In this document: positions 22,247 through 34,747 of the stretch, piece after piece | Numbering within the stretch: position 1 is the first letter of the stretch | Layout: every line of letters begins with the position of its first letter | DNA from: Blattamonas nauphoetae | Lineage: Eukaryota; Preaxostyla; Oxymonadida | Length of the DNA: 64,000 bases | Direction of reading: 5' to 3' | Assembly: GCA_033064195.1 (NCBI GenBank) | Contig: JARBJD010000082.1 | Span: 124,001-188,000, forward strand | Translations under genes and position numbers: made by a program | The notes under the pieces: generated by a model | Told to the model about the DNA's origin: nothing | What the model saw: only the letters and a program-made list of their open reading frames with translations | The model's database searches: none

Positions 22247-24332
22247 ATGCTCGTCGATAATACTCCCACCACTCCCCAAGTTGACAAAGACAAAGCGAAA
22301 CAAACAGTGTGACGCCTTTCTCTCGATATCACTCTGAAATGCTTACAGAGCTGTCTCGAAGTGTTTCTCCGTCAGATTTGTGGAGACTGCAAAACACTCA
22401 GTTCAATGATATTGAATAACCTCCTCGTTCTTGTGACTGGTTTGTCTCGACGTGATTTCGTTCCAAGTTGTTGATGATTTTGACAGAATCTGATTGGGCA
22501 CTCTCAGCAATTCTTGGTGTGGATTACATCAAGCCTCTTGAGGAATATTGTTCAAAGACCCAACCATGTGATGTTCCCGTTTGATTCTTCTTTCTTCATC
22601 CTTTCTCAGATCGCTCTCCCAAAGTTGTTGTTTTTACTAGGTTCACTCTTTCCTTCCTGTTTTTCACGATTGTTCTTTTGTAATTTATTCGATCAGGAAA
22701 ATCATCAGAAGATGAATTGGTTCGAATCTGTGAATCGTCGATTCCATCCTTCCTTCTCGAATGTGGGATCTTGGCAAAGTTAAACACTGTCATCACTGAA
22801 GTTTTTCTTCCTCCGTATTTCCTTCATTTTGTTCCAGATCGGCAATTGTTTGGTTTTGTTGACATCAACACATCGATCGTCTTCCACCTTCCTCGCTCAT
22901 CACAAAACCAAATTTCTCGCTTTTCTCGATCATTGTACGAGTAAGGAGTCAGTTAGTGCCCATTCACCCATCCTCGCGCACCTGTGTTTCTGCCCACATC
23001 TCGTTGTGTCTATTCTGGCTCTCGAAGCACTCTCAATCCGATCCAATTCGGATTTCATGACATACTCCTTCCTCCATAAACTCAAAGTGCTTTCTGCTTC
23101 GACTGACAGATCATCGAAGCTTGTCCCATTCGCAGCCCGGCTGTGTTACACACTGGCCGAGCATGTTTCGGAAATGAAGTCACACTTCACCGAATCGTCG
23201 CCTTCAGATGGAACCATCTCCGCTCTCTCACCCACACTTCCCGACGAAGCACCACTTCTCACCAGAAACACTGTTGCGGAAGTCATTTCTGAAGGATTCT
23301 CTCTCTGTTACTCGATGCTCGGTCACATGTTCACCAGTTTTCTCTTTGTGTGTCTTTGTCTCTTCTCATCTAATTTAGCGTATGTCCGACGGTAGCATTG
23401 TTCCCCTTCTTAAATCAACCATCATCGCCTGCCTCGATCTGCTTGAGCAGCTGAAAAGTGAATCGAATTGTCCGCCGACAGACCAACAATACAAGTTGAC
23501 CAACATTCTCGACACTTCGTGGAACAGTCTCGCTTCCATTCTCTGTGATGAATATAAATCACTCCATCCGATTGTCCAATCCACCTTTTCTGATCTTCAG
23601 CAGCTGTGCTTACTTGTGGAGCGAACTTGTTATCACTCTTCGCCAACACAGACCTCTCATCTTCGAATGATCATCAATGACAGTGCCTCTCTCCCTCGCC
23701 TAATCCCTCGGATGCTGGAAGAGAACATTATTCAACGAGTGATCGACGTATCCAAACCGATGACAGTTTCAACCTCACACGGTGTTTTCCATCTGTCTCT
23801 CCTCTGCGTCATGGTCAACATGCTGGGAAATCCCTTACAAATCACAAATGACGAGGAAGAGCAAAAGAAGATCCGACTGTTGGAATTTGAACGTGCTCTG
23901 AAACCGGCCAAGCAATATCTGCAGTTCATTCTTCAGCGAGATGAGTTCATTCCGAATGTTGTCTCAAACAACAGGTATCTGCAAACTCAAATCGCGACTC
24001 TTTTATCGCAGACATTGGTGCTCGAGCGTGATCTGTTTGAAGATGGTGAGATTGTGGAGACAGGAAGAGAGGAGTGGGAAGTGGGATGGTTGGTGGAGAA
24101 GACACAGAAGGATGAGTTGGGGACGAGACTGACGAAGATCAGAGACGAGGATGTGAGAATGAAGAAGGATGAGAAGTCGAGATGGAAGAAGAGAGTGGAG
24201 AGACAACGAGAAGCAGGACATGAAGATGCGATGGAAGGATTACTGACACGAAGAGGCAGTCGAACACAGTCAGAGATCGTGGAGTACATGAAATATGTGG
24301 GAAAGGAGAGTGGAATGAATGTTCGATTTTGA
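22247..24332 (+). pseudogene. Six-exon family, copy 2, with an early in-frame stop
   Basis: Exon pattern as in the other copies: 22247-22439, 22487-22578, 22610-22640, 22697-22800, 22838-23347, 23379-24332; introns 47, 31, 56, 37 and 31 nt. Codon 22 is TGA (22310-22312) where copies 1 and 3 have TGT. Every other junction and exon is open and in frame, and the protein would otherwise be 627 aa. Either this is a very young pseudogene, or translation starts at a later ATG (for example MILNNLLVLVTG in exon 1) and yields an N-terminally shortened protein. UGA recoding is not supported by other genes here. Confidence 0.75.
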
Positions 24333-24622
24333 GAAGAATTCATGGAGTCGAGTTTGGAAGAATAACATTCACGTTTCATGTCACCAACTGTTCATTTTCA
24401 CTCGTTTCCGACCATCCCAGAGGGAATACAGAGACTAGCAGAGTCGAAGTGCTGGAATGCCAACAGTGAATATGAAAAGTCGAAATCAAGATGTTGCCAA
24501 AACAAACAAACAGTATCCCTTTCTCTACTGCATCAGTCTGCAATTCTTCTCAAGAACCATCTCAGATCAAACCAATCTTCATTTTTCAAGCCATCTCACA
24601 GAATGAACGAAAGTAATCGTCT

Positions 24623-25678
24623 ATGGATCGATTTTCAGATGCGTATCCATCTTTTCCTCCTTATTTTCACATAATTGATCAAGATACCGCACCCACTCTG
24701 AAACAGGTTCCACTTGATCCAAACACTGCTCATTCTATCTCCCAAGCATATCTATCTCTTGTTTCCATGTGTAGAGATGACAATCATTTTGATGATGAGC
24801 TGATAAGTAAAGCTTCAACGTTATTTTCTTCGATCCGCGATACAATCAGTCGCACATTCAACTACCGCGACTTGGTGAAGCCCATGACACAAACAGACTC
24901 AGAAACCACTCCCCTCTTTGTCGATTCGATCAATGTATTCTTCTCTTCGCCCCATCCATCGATTTTCAAGGATACGATCTCCTTGGTTCTTCGATGTGTC
25001 GCTCTCTCATCTGAATCAAGCCGCCTTGCTCTTTTCTCCTCCAAATTCTTTCCCAGCATCCTTTCGACCCCTCGTCTGAAGGATCTTTCGATGGTTGAAG
25101 ATAAGGAAACATTGCCTCGGATTATCGCGATTCTCCAATTCGGGATCAGACTCATCTCCACCTCCACTGTTCAATCCCTCGCTACTAACTCCAATATCGA
25201 TCCTCAGTCAATCCGAGATGTGTTGTTGCATGAAGTTTTGATTCCAATCGAACCATCTCTCGTCCAACTCAGTCACAATCATCTCGTTTTGTCATCTAGA
25301 GATAATCTCCATGACATATTCCGATCAATTTCCTTTGTCTTTGAAGCGAGTGCACTCCACGAACCAACATTGAATTTTGTCTGTTCTTCTCTCATTCCTT
25401 TGGTTATCGTGTCTCTCTTCTCAAGAGTGGGAAGCCCTGGAACCCGAAACTTCATATCATCTATCATATTTAGTGCAATCAGCACATGGGAACACGATGG
25501 AGCCGAATCTGTAAAAAGAGGGAAGATATTGTTGGAGACACTGGAACGGGAAGGGTTCCATGATAAACTCGAACAAGAACAGCTTCAACCCAAATATCAG
25601 ATGAATGTCGTCATTCTCAAAGTCTGGTCAAGTAAAATATTAGAAAAAGAGGGAATCAATGCTCTTCTATCACAATAA
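24623..25678 (+). CDS. Unrecognised intronless protein, 351 aa
   Basis: Not recognised. A single open frame starting MDRFSDAYPSFPPYF and ending in a stop at 25676-25678. The composition suggests repeated amphipathic helices (LFSSKFFPSILSTPRL, LLHEVLIPIEPSLVQL), so a HEAT/ARM-like solenoid is possible. No signal peptide, membrane segment or catalytic motif is visible. It directly follows copy 2 of the six-exon family and could be a distant relative, but I could not align it by eye. AGATCAAACCAAT at about 24564 resembles the family's upstream motif, at a shorter distance (about 50 nt). Confidence 0.65.
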   Translation: MDRFSDAYPSFPPYFHIIDQDTAPTLKQVPLDPNTAHSISQAYLSLVSMCRDDNHFDDELISKASTLFSSIRDTISRTFNYRDLVKPMTQTDSETTPLFVDSINVFFSSPHPSIFKDTISLVLRCVALSSESSRLALFSSKFFPSILSTPRLKDLSMVEDKETLPRIIAILQFGIRLISTSTVQSLATNSNIDPQSIRDVLLHEVLIPIEPSLVQLSHNHLVLSSRDNLHDIFRSISFVFEASALHEPTLNFVCSSLIPLVIVSLFSRVGSPGTRNFISSIIFSAISTWEHDGAESVKRGKILLETLEREGFHDKLEQEQLQPKYQMNVVILKVWSSKILEKEGINALLSQ

Positions 25679-26050
25679 ATCGATTATGGAAACTCAAAAC
25701 ACTTTCTTAATTTCAATCTCTCCTTCACTCCTCAATTGCTTCAGGGAATGTGAAGTCTGCTCGTCCAAATCGATTTTCTTCTCTCTCTTTCACATCAAGT
25801 AATCTTTTTTCTCTCTTTCTTTCATCCTTTCTTTCGTTCTCGTCCATTTTGTCCAAATTACGTCGTGAAAAGCTTCTTCAATCGTCCAAATTGATTGTGG
25901 CTCAAATATACCCAGGAGAGGGCGATCTGAAGCGGGTTCAGTATGATTGATGGATAATTTCGTCACAAAAAAGTGTGACTCTTGCTCGGAGTTCCTGTGA
26001 AACTGAAGTATGCTTTGATCCATCCACTTCATCAATTCTTCTCAGTCATT
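25679..26050. other. 5' flank of the second giant beta-helix gene
   Basis: Pyrimidine-rich (25760-25860), then the 63-bp element shared with the first beta-helix gene. No gene. Confidence 0.5.
25891..25953 (+). promoter_or_regulatory. 63-bp element shared upstream of both beta-helix genes
   Basis: Partner of 2691-2753, about 90 percent identical over 63 bp without gaps. Here it sits about 100 bp before the ATG at 26051. Confidence 0.5.
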
Positions 26051-29000
26051 ATGCACACGCTAATATTCCTACTTCTCCTTTTCTCACAATTCAATAGTCT
26101 TCCTTTGCTTGAGCATGAACTGGTTGTTGACTACCGCGTGAACACTGACAGCCAACGTTTCACTTTGTCACAGCAGGCATATGAAACAAATTCACTGATT
26201 TTCTCCTCGGAAACTTGTCAGATAACCTCCGGAACTGGGATGACGGCCATCTATGAAGGACGATCGACATCGGAAAGTCTGCTGAAACTGGTGAATTCGA
26301 CGTTGGCTCTGTCGCACCTTTCGTTCTGCCCATTCCAGTTGAAATCACTTCAAGTTGTGGATTACTCGCGATGCTCAGTAGATTCATGTTTGTTTCTGAT
26401 TTCGTCGCTGAGAACGCCGATAGAGTGTGAGAATGGAATCATCAAAGCGACAAATTGCACATTCCCACCATCGAAACAAGGCCAAAGCTGCACACTTGTG
26501 CGTACATCAGGATCTGATTCGCAGGTGCATTTCCATTCAACGTTCTTCGAGGACCACTCAGTGATTGACACCGAACCATTTTTGGCGAATTTCGACAACC
26601 CAAACCTCACGATTTCGGATTGCAGTTTCAAGAATGTGTCGTTTGGCGGGGAGAAGACTTTCGGGAATACTTTGACAGTTGCAAACAACACGATTTCTGG
26701 CTGCCGATTCGATTCGTCTGCGGAGGCGTTCACAGGCGGGATCATGCGCGGCACTTTCCATTCCACGACTCTTTTGGCGGTGAACAGCACGTGGACACGG
26801 ACAACATCGGGAACCATTCGAGCTGCGAACTATGAATCGAAGGCTCAAGTCAACACCACTGGAGCCGCCACATTCCGCCATTGTTCGTGGACAGGCACCT
26901 CTTCAGCGGGGCCTGGTGGAGCTATTTATGTTTTCATGACAGGAAGCCTGACAGTTGACGACTGCCACTTCACAGACTGCAAAGGAGCCAGAAGAGAAGG
27001 CGAAGGTGGAAGTGGCGGAGGGATTTTCTTTGAAAGCTCAAAAACAGAACTAGTTTCGATCAATGAATCGTATTTTCTCCGCTGCCATGCGACGGGGTAT
27101 GCTGGAAGCCTCGGAATCTACAACTCGTCAAAATGCTCTCTGACACGAACGAACTTCTCTCACTCCACAACCGACCTGTCGATTCCAACATTGCACTTTC
27201 GTGGTCTCCCTGCCAATGCGGTCTTGACAAATCTTCGGTTTGAACATGCACGGGGAACTGAAACAGGTAAGAATGCTAACAGTGGAGCGATTGACTTTGA
27301 CAAAATTTTGGGAACATTATATCACTCCAACATCTTGTATAGCAATAACACGGCCACGTTGGGAGGCGCGGTGTATTATTCAGCTGTTGACCCAACATCA
27401 AAACCAAATGTGACGTGGTTCAGCTGCATCTTCTACTCGAACAAGGCGACCACCAAACGTGCATCCATTCACAACGGCGCATCGACGAGTTGTGGAAATG
27501 ATATTTGGATTGGAACAAACCATGAAGAATGGAACAAAACACTTGCGAACGATGCAACATTCACAAACTGCTTCTCAACCTCAGATTTTCCTCGAATTGC
27601 CATTAATCTCTCTCCTGATCTCGCTACACGATTTCCAAACGGTTCAGAGCTCTCCACTCGACTTCCTGACCCAGCACTCTTCGTCAGCACATCCTCAGCC
27701 GGAAACAACGCCCAATGTGGCCACTCGTATCATCTTCCATGTCTGACGCTTGCATACACCATTACAAACTGTTTGGCCGTCGCCAGAGGAGAAATATTGA
27801 TTGAGGCTGGATCTTTCAACGAAAACGAAGCGTGTCAAATTTCTCTGAAGGATCTGAAAGTGACGTCGTATGGAAATGAATATCCAATTCTGAAAACGAC
27901 CACCAACACGCCTTTCATTGTTGTGACATCAACATATGCCTTGTGGATGCAGTGGATATCATTTGAAGTTCACGCGTCGTCTGTGATCAAGCACCAAGGT
28001 ACAGGCACAATCACCCTGGAATCCTGCACATTTCACGGCAGCAGCAGCCCAGCCCTCACCGCAAGCACTCTGGACATCGGAAGCGGAAAAGTGATTTTGG
28101 AGAATGTGATCTTCCACGAGCTGGTGTTTGGACAGGGCAGTGCACTTGACTGTCGCAATGCCCAAAGTGTTGCGCTGTCCGAAGTTGGATTCGCGTGCGT
28201 CGACAGCACGCAGAGCTCGCCTCTTCGGTTGGAGCAGATCCAATCCTCTCTGAGTGTGGGGAAGATCTATTTTGAGGATTGTGCTGGTTCTGCTTTTTCT
28301 GACATCGTCATCGACGCCACCTCGCTCTCCAAAACGAGTGGAGGGTTCCCTTCGTCCGACAGCACGAGCACGACTCCTCGCTCAGCGGAGTTCAGTGGAA
28401 GCCAACTGACAGAATGGCCAAGCTACGAGATGGTTGTGGATGGGAATGATGGAAAAGAGGATTGGTTCTGTTGGAGGAGTGGACAGAAATGCAAAACGAT
28501 TGGAGGACTCGTTGGACGCTTGGGAAAGGATTTTGTTGGTTCCGTGTCAGTTGAGATTGGGACGACAGCTGAGACAAGCATTCTGGTTGACGAACGCTCG
28601 ATTTCTGTGACTGGAAAAGACAAGCTCACGGCGAAGGTCGAACTGAACGATTCTCCAAGTGTGGTGAAAGTGATGTCGCAAGCCACTCTCTCCTTCTCCA
28701 CACTCACCTTCGTCCTGATGTCTCCAAACCCAACCAACTGCCTATTCTCGTCGCTGGGAACGCTGACATTGACAAACGTGAAGCTGACACACAAAGCTGA
28801 CGGGACAGGGCGAACAGGAACAGTCTTTTCAGTGTCTGGAGGAACAACAACTCTGACGAATTGTGGACTGGACGGAGAAGGGAAGAGAATGGGTCACTTG
28901 GCCAGTGTTGTGCAAACAGGAAAGCTTGTGGTGAGCTCGTCGACCTTCAAAAACTTGGTTTTGGAGGCGAGTCTGCTTGTGGGGACAGGCGACATGACAC

Positions 29001-32000
29001 TTCTTGGAACGACGTTCGAGTCCATCTCTGACGGCACAGCAGGAAGCCCTTCCGTCCGCGTTCTCGAACCCACAATCGGTTCAGGCAAGACAGTCAGAAT
29101 TGATTCTTCGTCCTCGTTCATCTCGTGCTCGTCGACTGGAAGTGGAGGAGCGCTGAGAATCAAAATCACGGATGGGAGTCTGCTGATCGGGTCTGTGTCG
29201 TATGAAAAGTGTGGGGCGAGTGGAGATGGAGGAGCGATGTGGTTGGATGTGACAGAAATGAACTCACCGACGCAGCTCTCCTTTTCCTCAGCTTCGTTCG
29301 GAACTGGAACGACAGCGAACACATGCACTGGAAATGGCCCGAATGTGTTCGTTCGAGTGAATGCGACTGATGCAACGACAACTCTCAACCCAACCCAGTT
29401 CCCGTCCTCGCTCACCACACCAGAAAACTCTGGCTTCTTCTCGTCAGCCCAATTCGAACTCGGAGTTGTGGAGCTGATCTCGCCGTCTGCACCATCTGAA
29501 GTCACTTCCTATTTGTACATCATCTTCCCCTACCTCGCTGGACAGCTCGATGTGAATTCTGTGAATGGTGTCGATCACACGCGATGTGGTCATTCCAGTC
29601 TTCCCTGCAAGACTCTCCCGATCGGCCATCAGAATCTGAAAGGGACAGGAATGGCTGTCCAGCTGAAGGAGAATGATGGGATCGCAACTGTGTTTGACTC
29701 GACTGTTGATTGGACGCTGAAGTCTGACGCGACGAGAAGAACATTGTCCGTTTCCAACGCTGCCTCGTTCAACGTGAAACAGAACTCACTCACACTCTCC
29801 TCTCTGACGGTTCAAGGATCTTCCCTCGCCTCGTCTCTGTTCGTTCTCACTGGCGGATCGCTTGTCCTCACAACATGCTCTCTCACATCGCTCACCACCA
29901 CCTCAACATCCAGTCCCATCACAGGAACAATCTCATCTGGACACAAACTCGTCATCAGCACAGACACATCGTTCACCTCGTGTTCGTCAGAGAACGGTGG
30001 AGTGGTGAATGTGAAGATTGTTGGAACAGGAATGGCAACGCTGAGTGGGTCGTTCGATGGTTGTCATGCGACTTCGAAAGGAGGAGCTGTGTTCGTCGAT
30101 ATGACACAAATCTCAACAGGAACAGTCTCGTTCGTTGGGGTGAAGTTTGGATCAACAACTGCCAACTCTGCACCTGTCGGCACAAATCTGTATCTCATCA
30201 GCGCTCCTCTGAAAACAGACGCGAACACAGCTGGAATCAGCGCCTTGAAGCCGCTCCTCCCAACAGATCGTCTTTTCACAGAAAATGAGAAAAATCAGTT
30301 TGTCGGATTCGAAACGGATTCATTGAAAGGGTCTCTGCTTCTGTTCTGGTTCTCGCATTCGTCTGGGCCTGTTCATGTCAATTCGTTGGGCCAGGATCAT
30401 CTTCATTGTGGAGATCTCGCACTGGCTTGTCGAACTTTGGAGGAATCGTTCGTCAGAATCAAAGCAACGAGAGAGCTGAGCTTGGACAGTTCAATTGACT
30501 TGGGAGTGGGTCTCTCGCCACTTTCTTCGTCTTTGACGATCAAATCAACATCAACCACAACTCACACACTCGCTCTGACCAACTCAAATTCATTCAAAGT
30601 CACATCAGGAACGTTGACATTCACAAACGTCATTTTGACACTGGCAGCAGGCACAACAGCTGGAGTGTTTGAGGTGGACGGAGGATCAATTGTGATGGAG
30701 AACTCTCTGCAACTCACTCGACTCGGAACGGACATCCTGACTTCATCACTTTTCACCACGAAAAGTGGGTTGATGAAATTGGATGGGTCAGCACTGAATC
30801 TCGGCGCCCAAGTGGAGTTGTCGTCTCAACCACTTTTTGCTCAGAATGGAGGCAGTTTGGAGATTGTGGGACTGACGCTGACGAATGTTGTTCGAACAAT
30901 TGGAGATGGAAGTGTGATCTCATCGACACTGTCGTCAGGATCGCTCTCGATTGCGAGTTGCTCGTTCTCGTCGTGTGTCTGTTCGAGTGGAAATGGAGGA
31001 GTGATGAAAGTTGTTTTGACTGGGACAGGAACGTTCACAGTGACTGGAACAACGACATTCTCGTCTTGCAGTGCGAGTGGGGATGGGAACTTGATTCATC
31101 TGACGCGTACTGATTTGGTGTCGTTCCTGAAAGGAAGTGGAACTGGCCCACTCGATGCGATCCGACCGAACACGACATCGGGAGTGGTGTTCACGAGTGA
31201 TGTTCACGAAGAGTTCTGGGGAATTGACACGAACGCAGTTTCTCCGTCTTCTGGGTCTCTGCTGTTCTACTGGTATCCTCACACGACTGGATCAGTTCGC
31301 GTTGCTTCCTCTGGAACAGACCATCCGAATTGTGGTCTCGTCGAACTGCCCTGCTCGTCACTGAGTCATTCGATGAATGTGATGAAAACGACAAAATCAG
31401 TTGTGATGCAGTCTGACATGCCACTAGCGACTTCGCTCGCCTCGATCGACACGACATGGACACTCTCTCGATCTGGTACAGAGAAACTTACGCTTAGTGT
31501 CAATGGTGGGATCCTCGTTGGCCAGCCGACAACACACCTCACTCTCTCGTCGCTGGTGATGAAATGTGGAACGATGGCTGTTGATCGAACATCTGCACTG
31601 ATTTGTGTGACGAACGGAAAAGTGTCGATTGAAGACTGTTCAGTTGGAGATGCGAGTGGAGAGATTCCGATTCCATTCTGCACAATCTCAACAGGAACAG
31701 TGGAGTTGACCGGAACCAACACGATTCTCAACCCCTCTGTCTCCTCTCCTCTCATCACTGTTGTTTCAGGGTCATTTTTAATTGATGGCAACTCCACATC
31801 GTTCACAACCATCACTTCCTCTTTGACTGTCAGAAGTGCGTCTCTCTTCGCTCTGAATGGAGGCAGCTCAACAGTGAACTTCGCCTCACTTCCGATTTTA
31901 GGAACTGGGACAGGACAAAACTTGTTCGCAGTGAGTGGAACAAGCACTCTGAATCTGAACGAGATCACACTGGATGGAGGAGATTCGTCCGTGGAATCGT

Positions 32001-33545
32001 TGTTGGGTCAGAATGGAGGAACAGTGACGCTTGAAGCGTGCTCGATGTCTCGAATGAAGATGAAGAAGTCGTTTGTGTCTGGAAGTGGGACTGTTCTGAT
32101 GAAAGGCTGCTCGTTCTCATCGCTTGTTGATGATTGTTCATCTGGATCAGGAAATGTGATTGAGATGGGAATTGGGGAAGGAGAGAAACTGGAGATCATG
32201 AAAACAGCGACTGATTCGTGCTCGTTCATCTCGTGCTCGTCGAAAGGGAATGGAGGAGCGCTGAAGATCGCAGTTGTGTCATCTGGAACTGTGACGATCT
32301 CTGACACGTCGTTCGTGTGCTGCTCAGCAACTGGAAATGGAGGAGGAATCTGGCTCGACCTTTCAGCCAGCACTTCCACCTCAACCTCGTTCTCGTCACT
32401 CGTGTTTGGGTCCGGGTCCGATTCCAACAATGCGATTCTGGGATCGAAAGTGTTTGTTCAAAGCAGCAATGTGAAAACAGACGCAGAAGGAGTTCTGATT
32501 GGTCTGAAACCAACACTATCTGGCTCGATCCTCACCACCGCCGAGAAGAACGAGTTTGTTGGCAACAACACATTGCCTGAGTCGCTTCTGTTCTTCTGGT
32601 ATCCTCACATTGCCTCTTCTGGTGCTGTCCATGTTCACTCTGATGGAGAGGATCACGCGAACTGTGGTCGCATCGAACTCGCCTGCCAAACACTCCCTCA
32701 CTCCTTCACATCTCTCAAAACAACCCGCACCATCACACTGGACTCGTCTCTCCAAGTCCCAGCTTCCCTTCCCACACTGACGCAATCACTCACAATTTCA
32801 GCACTGGCTGGCTCACCCCAAACACTGACACTCGCCTCAGATGTGTCATTCACTGTCTCCGCTGGCACGCTCAGCTTCTCCTCACTCTCGATTGAACTTG
32901 CCGAACTCTCCACAGTCGTGTTTGTCGTTGCTGGAGGATCGATCGCGATGGACTCGACATGCCGACTTGTAAACCCCTCGTCCGCCACCCACTCCGCCTC
33001 TCTCTTCTCGCTCTCGTCAGGAACACTCACTCTCGACACGACGACTCTCGACTTTTCCAACCGATTCATCTCTTCGCAGTCGCTCTTCTCCCAAAGTGGA
33101 GGATCTCTCGCACTTTCTGGAATGTCGATTGAGAATGTGACACAAAGCAGTGGAGATGGAAGTGTGATCTCATCGACACTGTCGTCAGGATCGCTCTCGA
33201 TTGCGAGTTGCTCGTTCTCGTCGTGTGTCTGTTCGAGTGGAAATGGAGGAGTGATGAAAGTTGTTTTGACTGGGACAGGAACGTTCACAGTGACTGGAAC
33301 AACGACATTCTCGTCTTGCAGTGCGAGTGGGGATGGGAACTTGATTCATCTGACGCGTACTGATTTGGTGTCGTTCCTGAAAGGAAGTGGAACTGGCCCA
33401 CTCGATGCGATCCGACCGAACACGACATCGGGAGTGGTGTTCACGAGTGATGTTCACGAAGAGTTCTGGGGAATTGACACGAACGCAGTTTCTCCGTCTT
33501 CTGGGTCTCTGCTGTTCTACTGGTATCCTCACACGACTGGATCAG
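26051..33545 (+). CDS. 5' part of beta-helix gene 2, signal peptide and first modules
   Basis: The start was chosen at 26051 rather than the upstream in-frame ATG because it yields a clean signal peptide, MHTLIFLLLLFSQFNS. About 2498 codons run to the element boundary. The N-terminal 250 residues are homologous to those of beta-helix gene 1 (QAYETNSLIF against KAYESNTLLL). Beta-helix modules follow with the D-x(2)-x-C-G-x(4)-P-C-x-T/S-L motif at about 27715 (CGHSYHLPCLTLA), 29585 (CGHSSLPCKTL), 30409 (CGDLALACRTL) and in each 750-aa unit. From 30901 the code enters the tandem array. Likely cell-surface or secreted; ligand unknown. Confidence 0.8.
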
Positions 33546-33625
33546 GCTCCAGCTGAAGCGATGAGCCTGTTATCCACACAGGGCTCTCGCTCAGCATGAG
33601 TACGTGAGGTGTTTATGGGGTCGGT
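33546..33625 (+). repeat. Left terminal inverted repeat of the DIRS element
   Basis: Its inner ~57 bp (to GGGGTCGGT) match the reverse complement of 38168-38227 with a few differences near the outer end. The outermost ~25 bp are unique to this end and to the ICR. Confidence 0.9.
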
Positions 33626-34649
33626 AGATCAAACACCTCGAATGAATCGCGAACAGAGAAACCAACACACCTCTCGGAACGAGGATGACAGCCGGACCAC
33701 TCCCGCCGCAGAACCGCCGGCCTGGGTCGGTCCCGTTGTCGAGCAATTTACATCAACTTTTGCCACCATTTTTCAAAGCATGGTCGGGTCAAATAAGCAA
33801 AATAGTGCTCCAGGTCATCAAAATGGACACAACCGACAAGATAAGCACATAGACAGCGACTCTAGTTCTTCCTCCGACACAGAAGACGCGAACCAACATC
33901 TGTTGGTGAAGCGGAAGAGAGCCAATCTCCCAAAGCCTAAACCGATCCAGATGAAAAAGAAGGTGAAGAGGAGGTCAAACAAACCAATCGATGATGACGA
34001 GACGAGTGAGTCGGCAGACAGCGACAATCTCACCAAATTGGTCACGATGCAGCCCCACCAGAATCTCCGTAGTTTTGCTCTCATGGCCCAGAACACAATG
34101 AGAGTGTACATGCCGAAATGCTCACTAGACTGGCTCTCGTCGACTCTCCCCGCCGAGTACCTCGATGAGATTCGTGGTTCCACCGAGTACCTCCGACCAG
34201 CGTTCAAGATAACGGGGAAGACCAAAGATGCCTTGAAACCGAATGATATGCCGGGGAAGATGGACACAATTGCGAAAGCTGCAGTAGACAGCCTCCTGGT
34301 TGCCATTTCGGCGCTGTCCGAGCTCTTCGTCAGCTTGATGAGGGAGAGCGCTTCTGAAGAGTTGCTTCGGCAATGGTCACAAGTGGCGTGTTGTGTGGCG
34401 GACGCAGCTACCAAGATCCAAACACAAAGATACCTGCGGAACAAGAATTGGGCCGACGTCACACAGGCCCTCGAGATTCAAACTGAGTTTGGAGAACCCC
34501 AAGTCCTCACAGGGGTGCGGAGTGACCCAGACTTTTTTCGACAGGAGGGGATGGAAGACAACCAAGCCAACTTCCATCCCCGAACGAACAGAAGCTACAA
34601 GCCGTTCCGCCCAGCCCACAAACCATCCGGAAGCCGCAGACCCCAATAG
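33615..34649 (+). CDS. DIRS gag-like protein
   Basis: First frame of the element. The most likely start is the ATG at 33615. The sequence is rich in charged and polar residues, with a basic KRKRANLPKPKPIQMKKK segment followed by an acidic linker and a helical C-terminal half. Assignment as gag-like rests on position before the polymerase frame and on composition; no zinc knuckle is seen. Treated as part of an old or recent mobile element. Confidence 0.65.
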   Translation: MGSVDQTPRMNREQRNQHTSRNEDDSRTTPAAEPPAWVGPVVEQFTSTFATIFQSMVGSNKQNSAPGHQNGHNRQDKHIDSDSSSSSDTEDANQHLLVKRKRANLPKPKPIQMKKKVKRRSNKPIDDDETSESADSDNLTKLVTMQPHQNLRSFALMAQNTMRVYMPKCSLDWLSSTLPAEYLDEIRGSTEYLRPAFKITGKTKDALKPNDMPGKMDTIAKAAVDSLLVAISALSELFVSLMRESASEELLRQWSQVACCVADAATKIQTQRYLRNKNWADVTQALEIQTEFGEPQVLTGVRSDPDFFRQEGMEDNQANFHPRTNRSYKPFRPAHKPSGSRRPQ

Positions 34650-34747
34650 TCGAAGCAGCACCTCGATCGCAGATTACGAATCACAGACTTCTGGTAAACC
34701 TGGAGCGGTGGAAGGAGATTGGCGGCGACACAAGAGTACGGAAAGGG

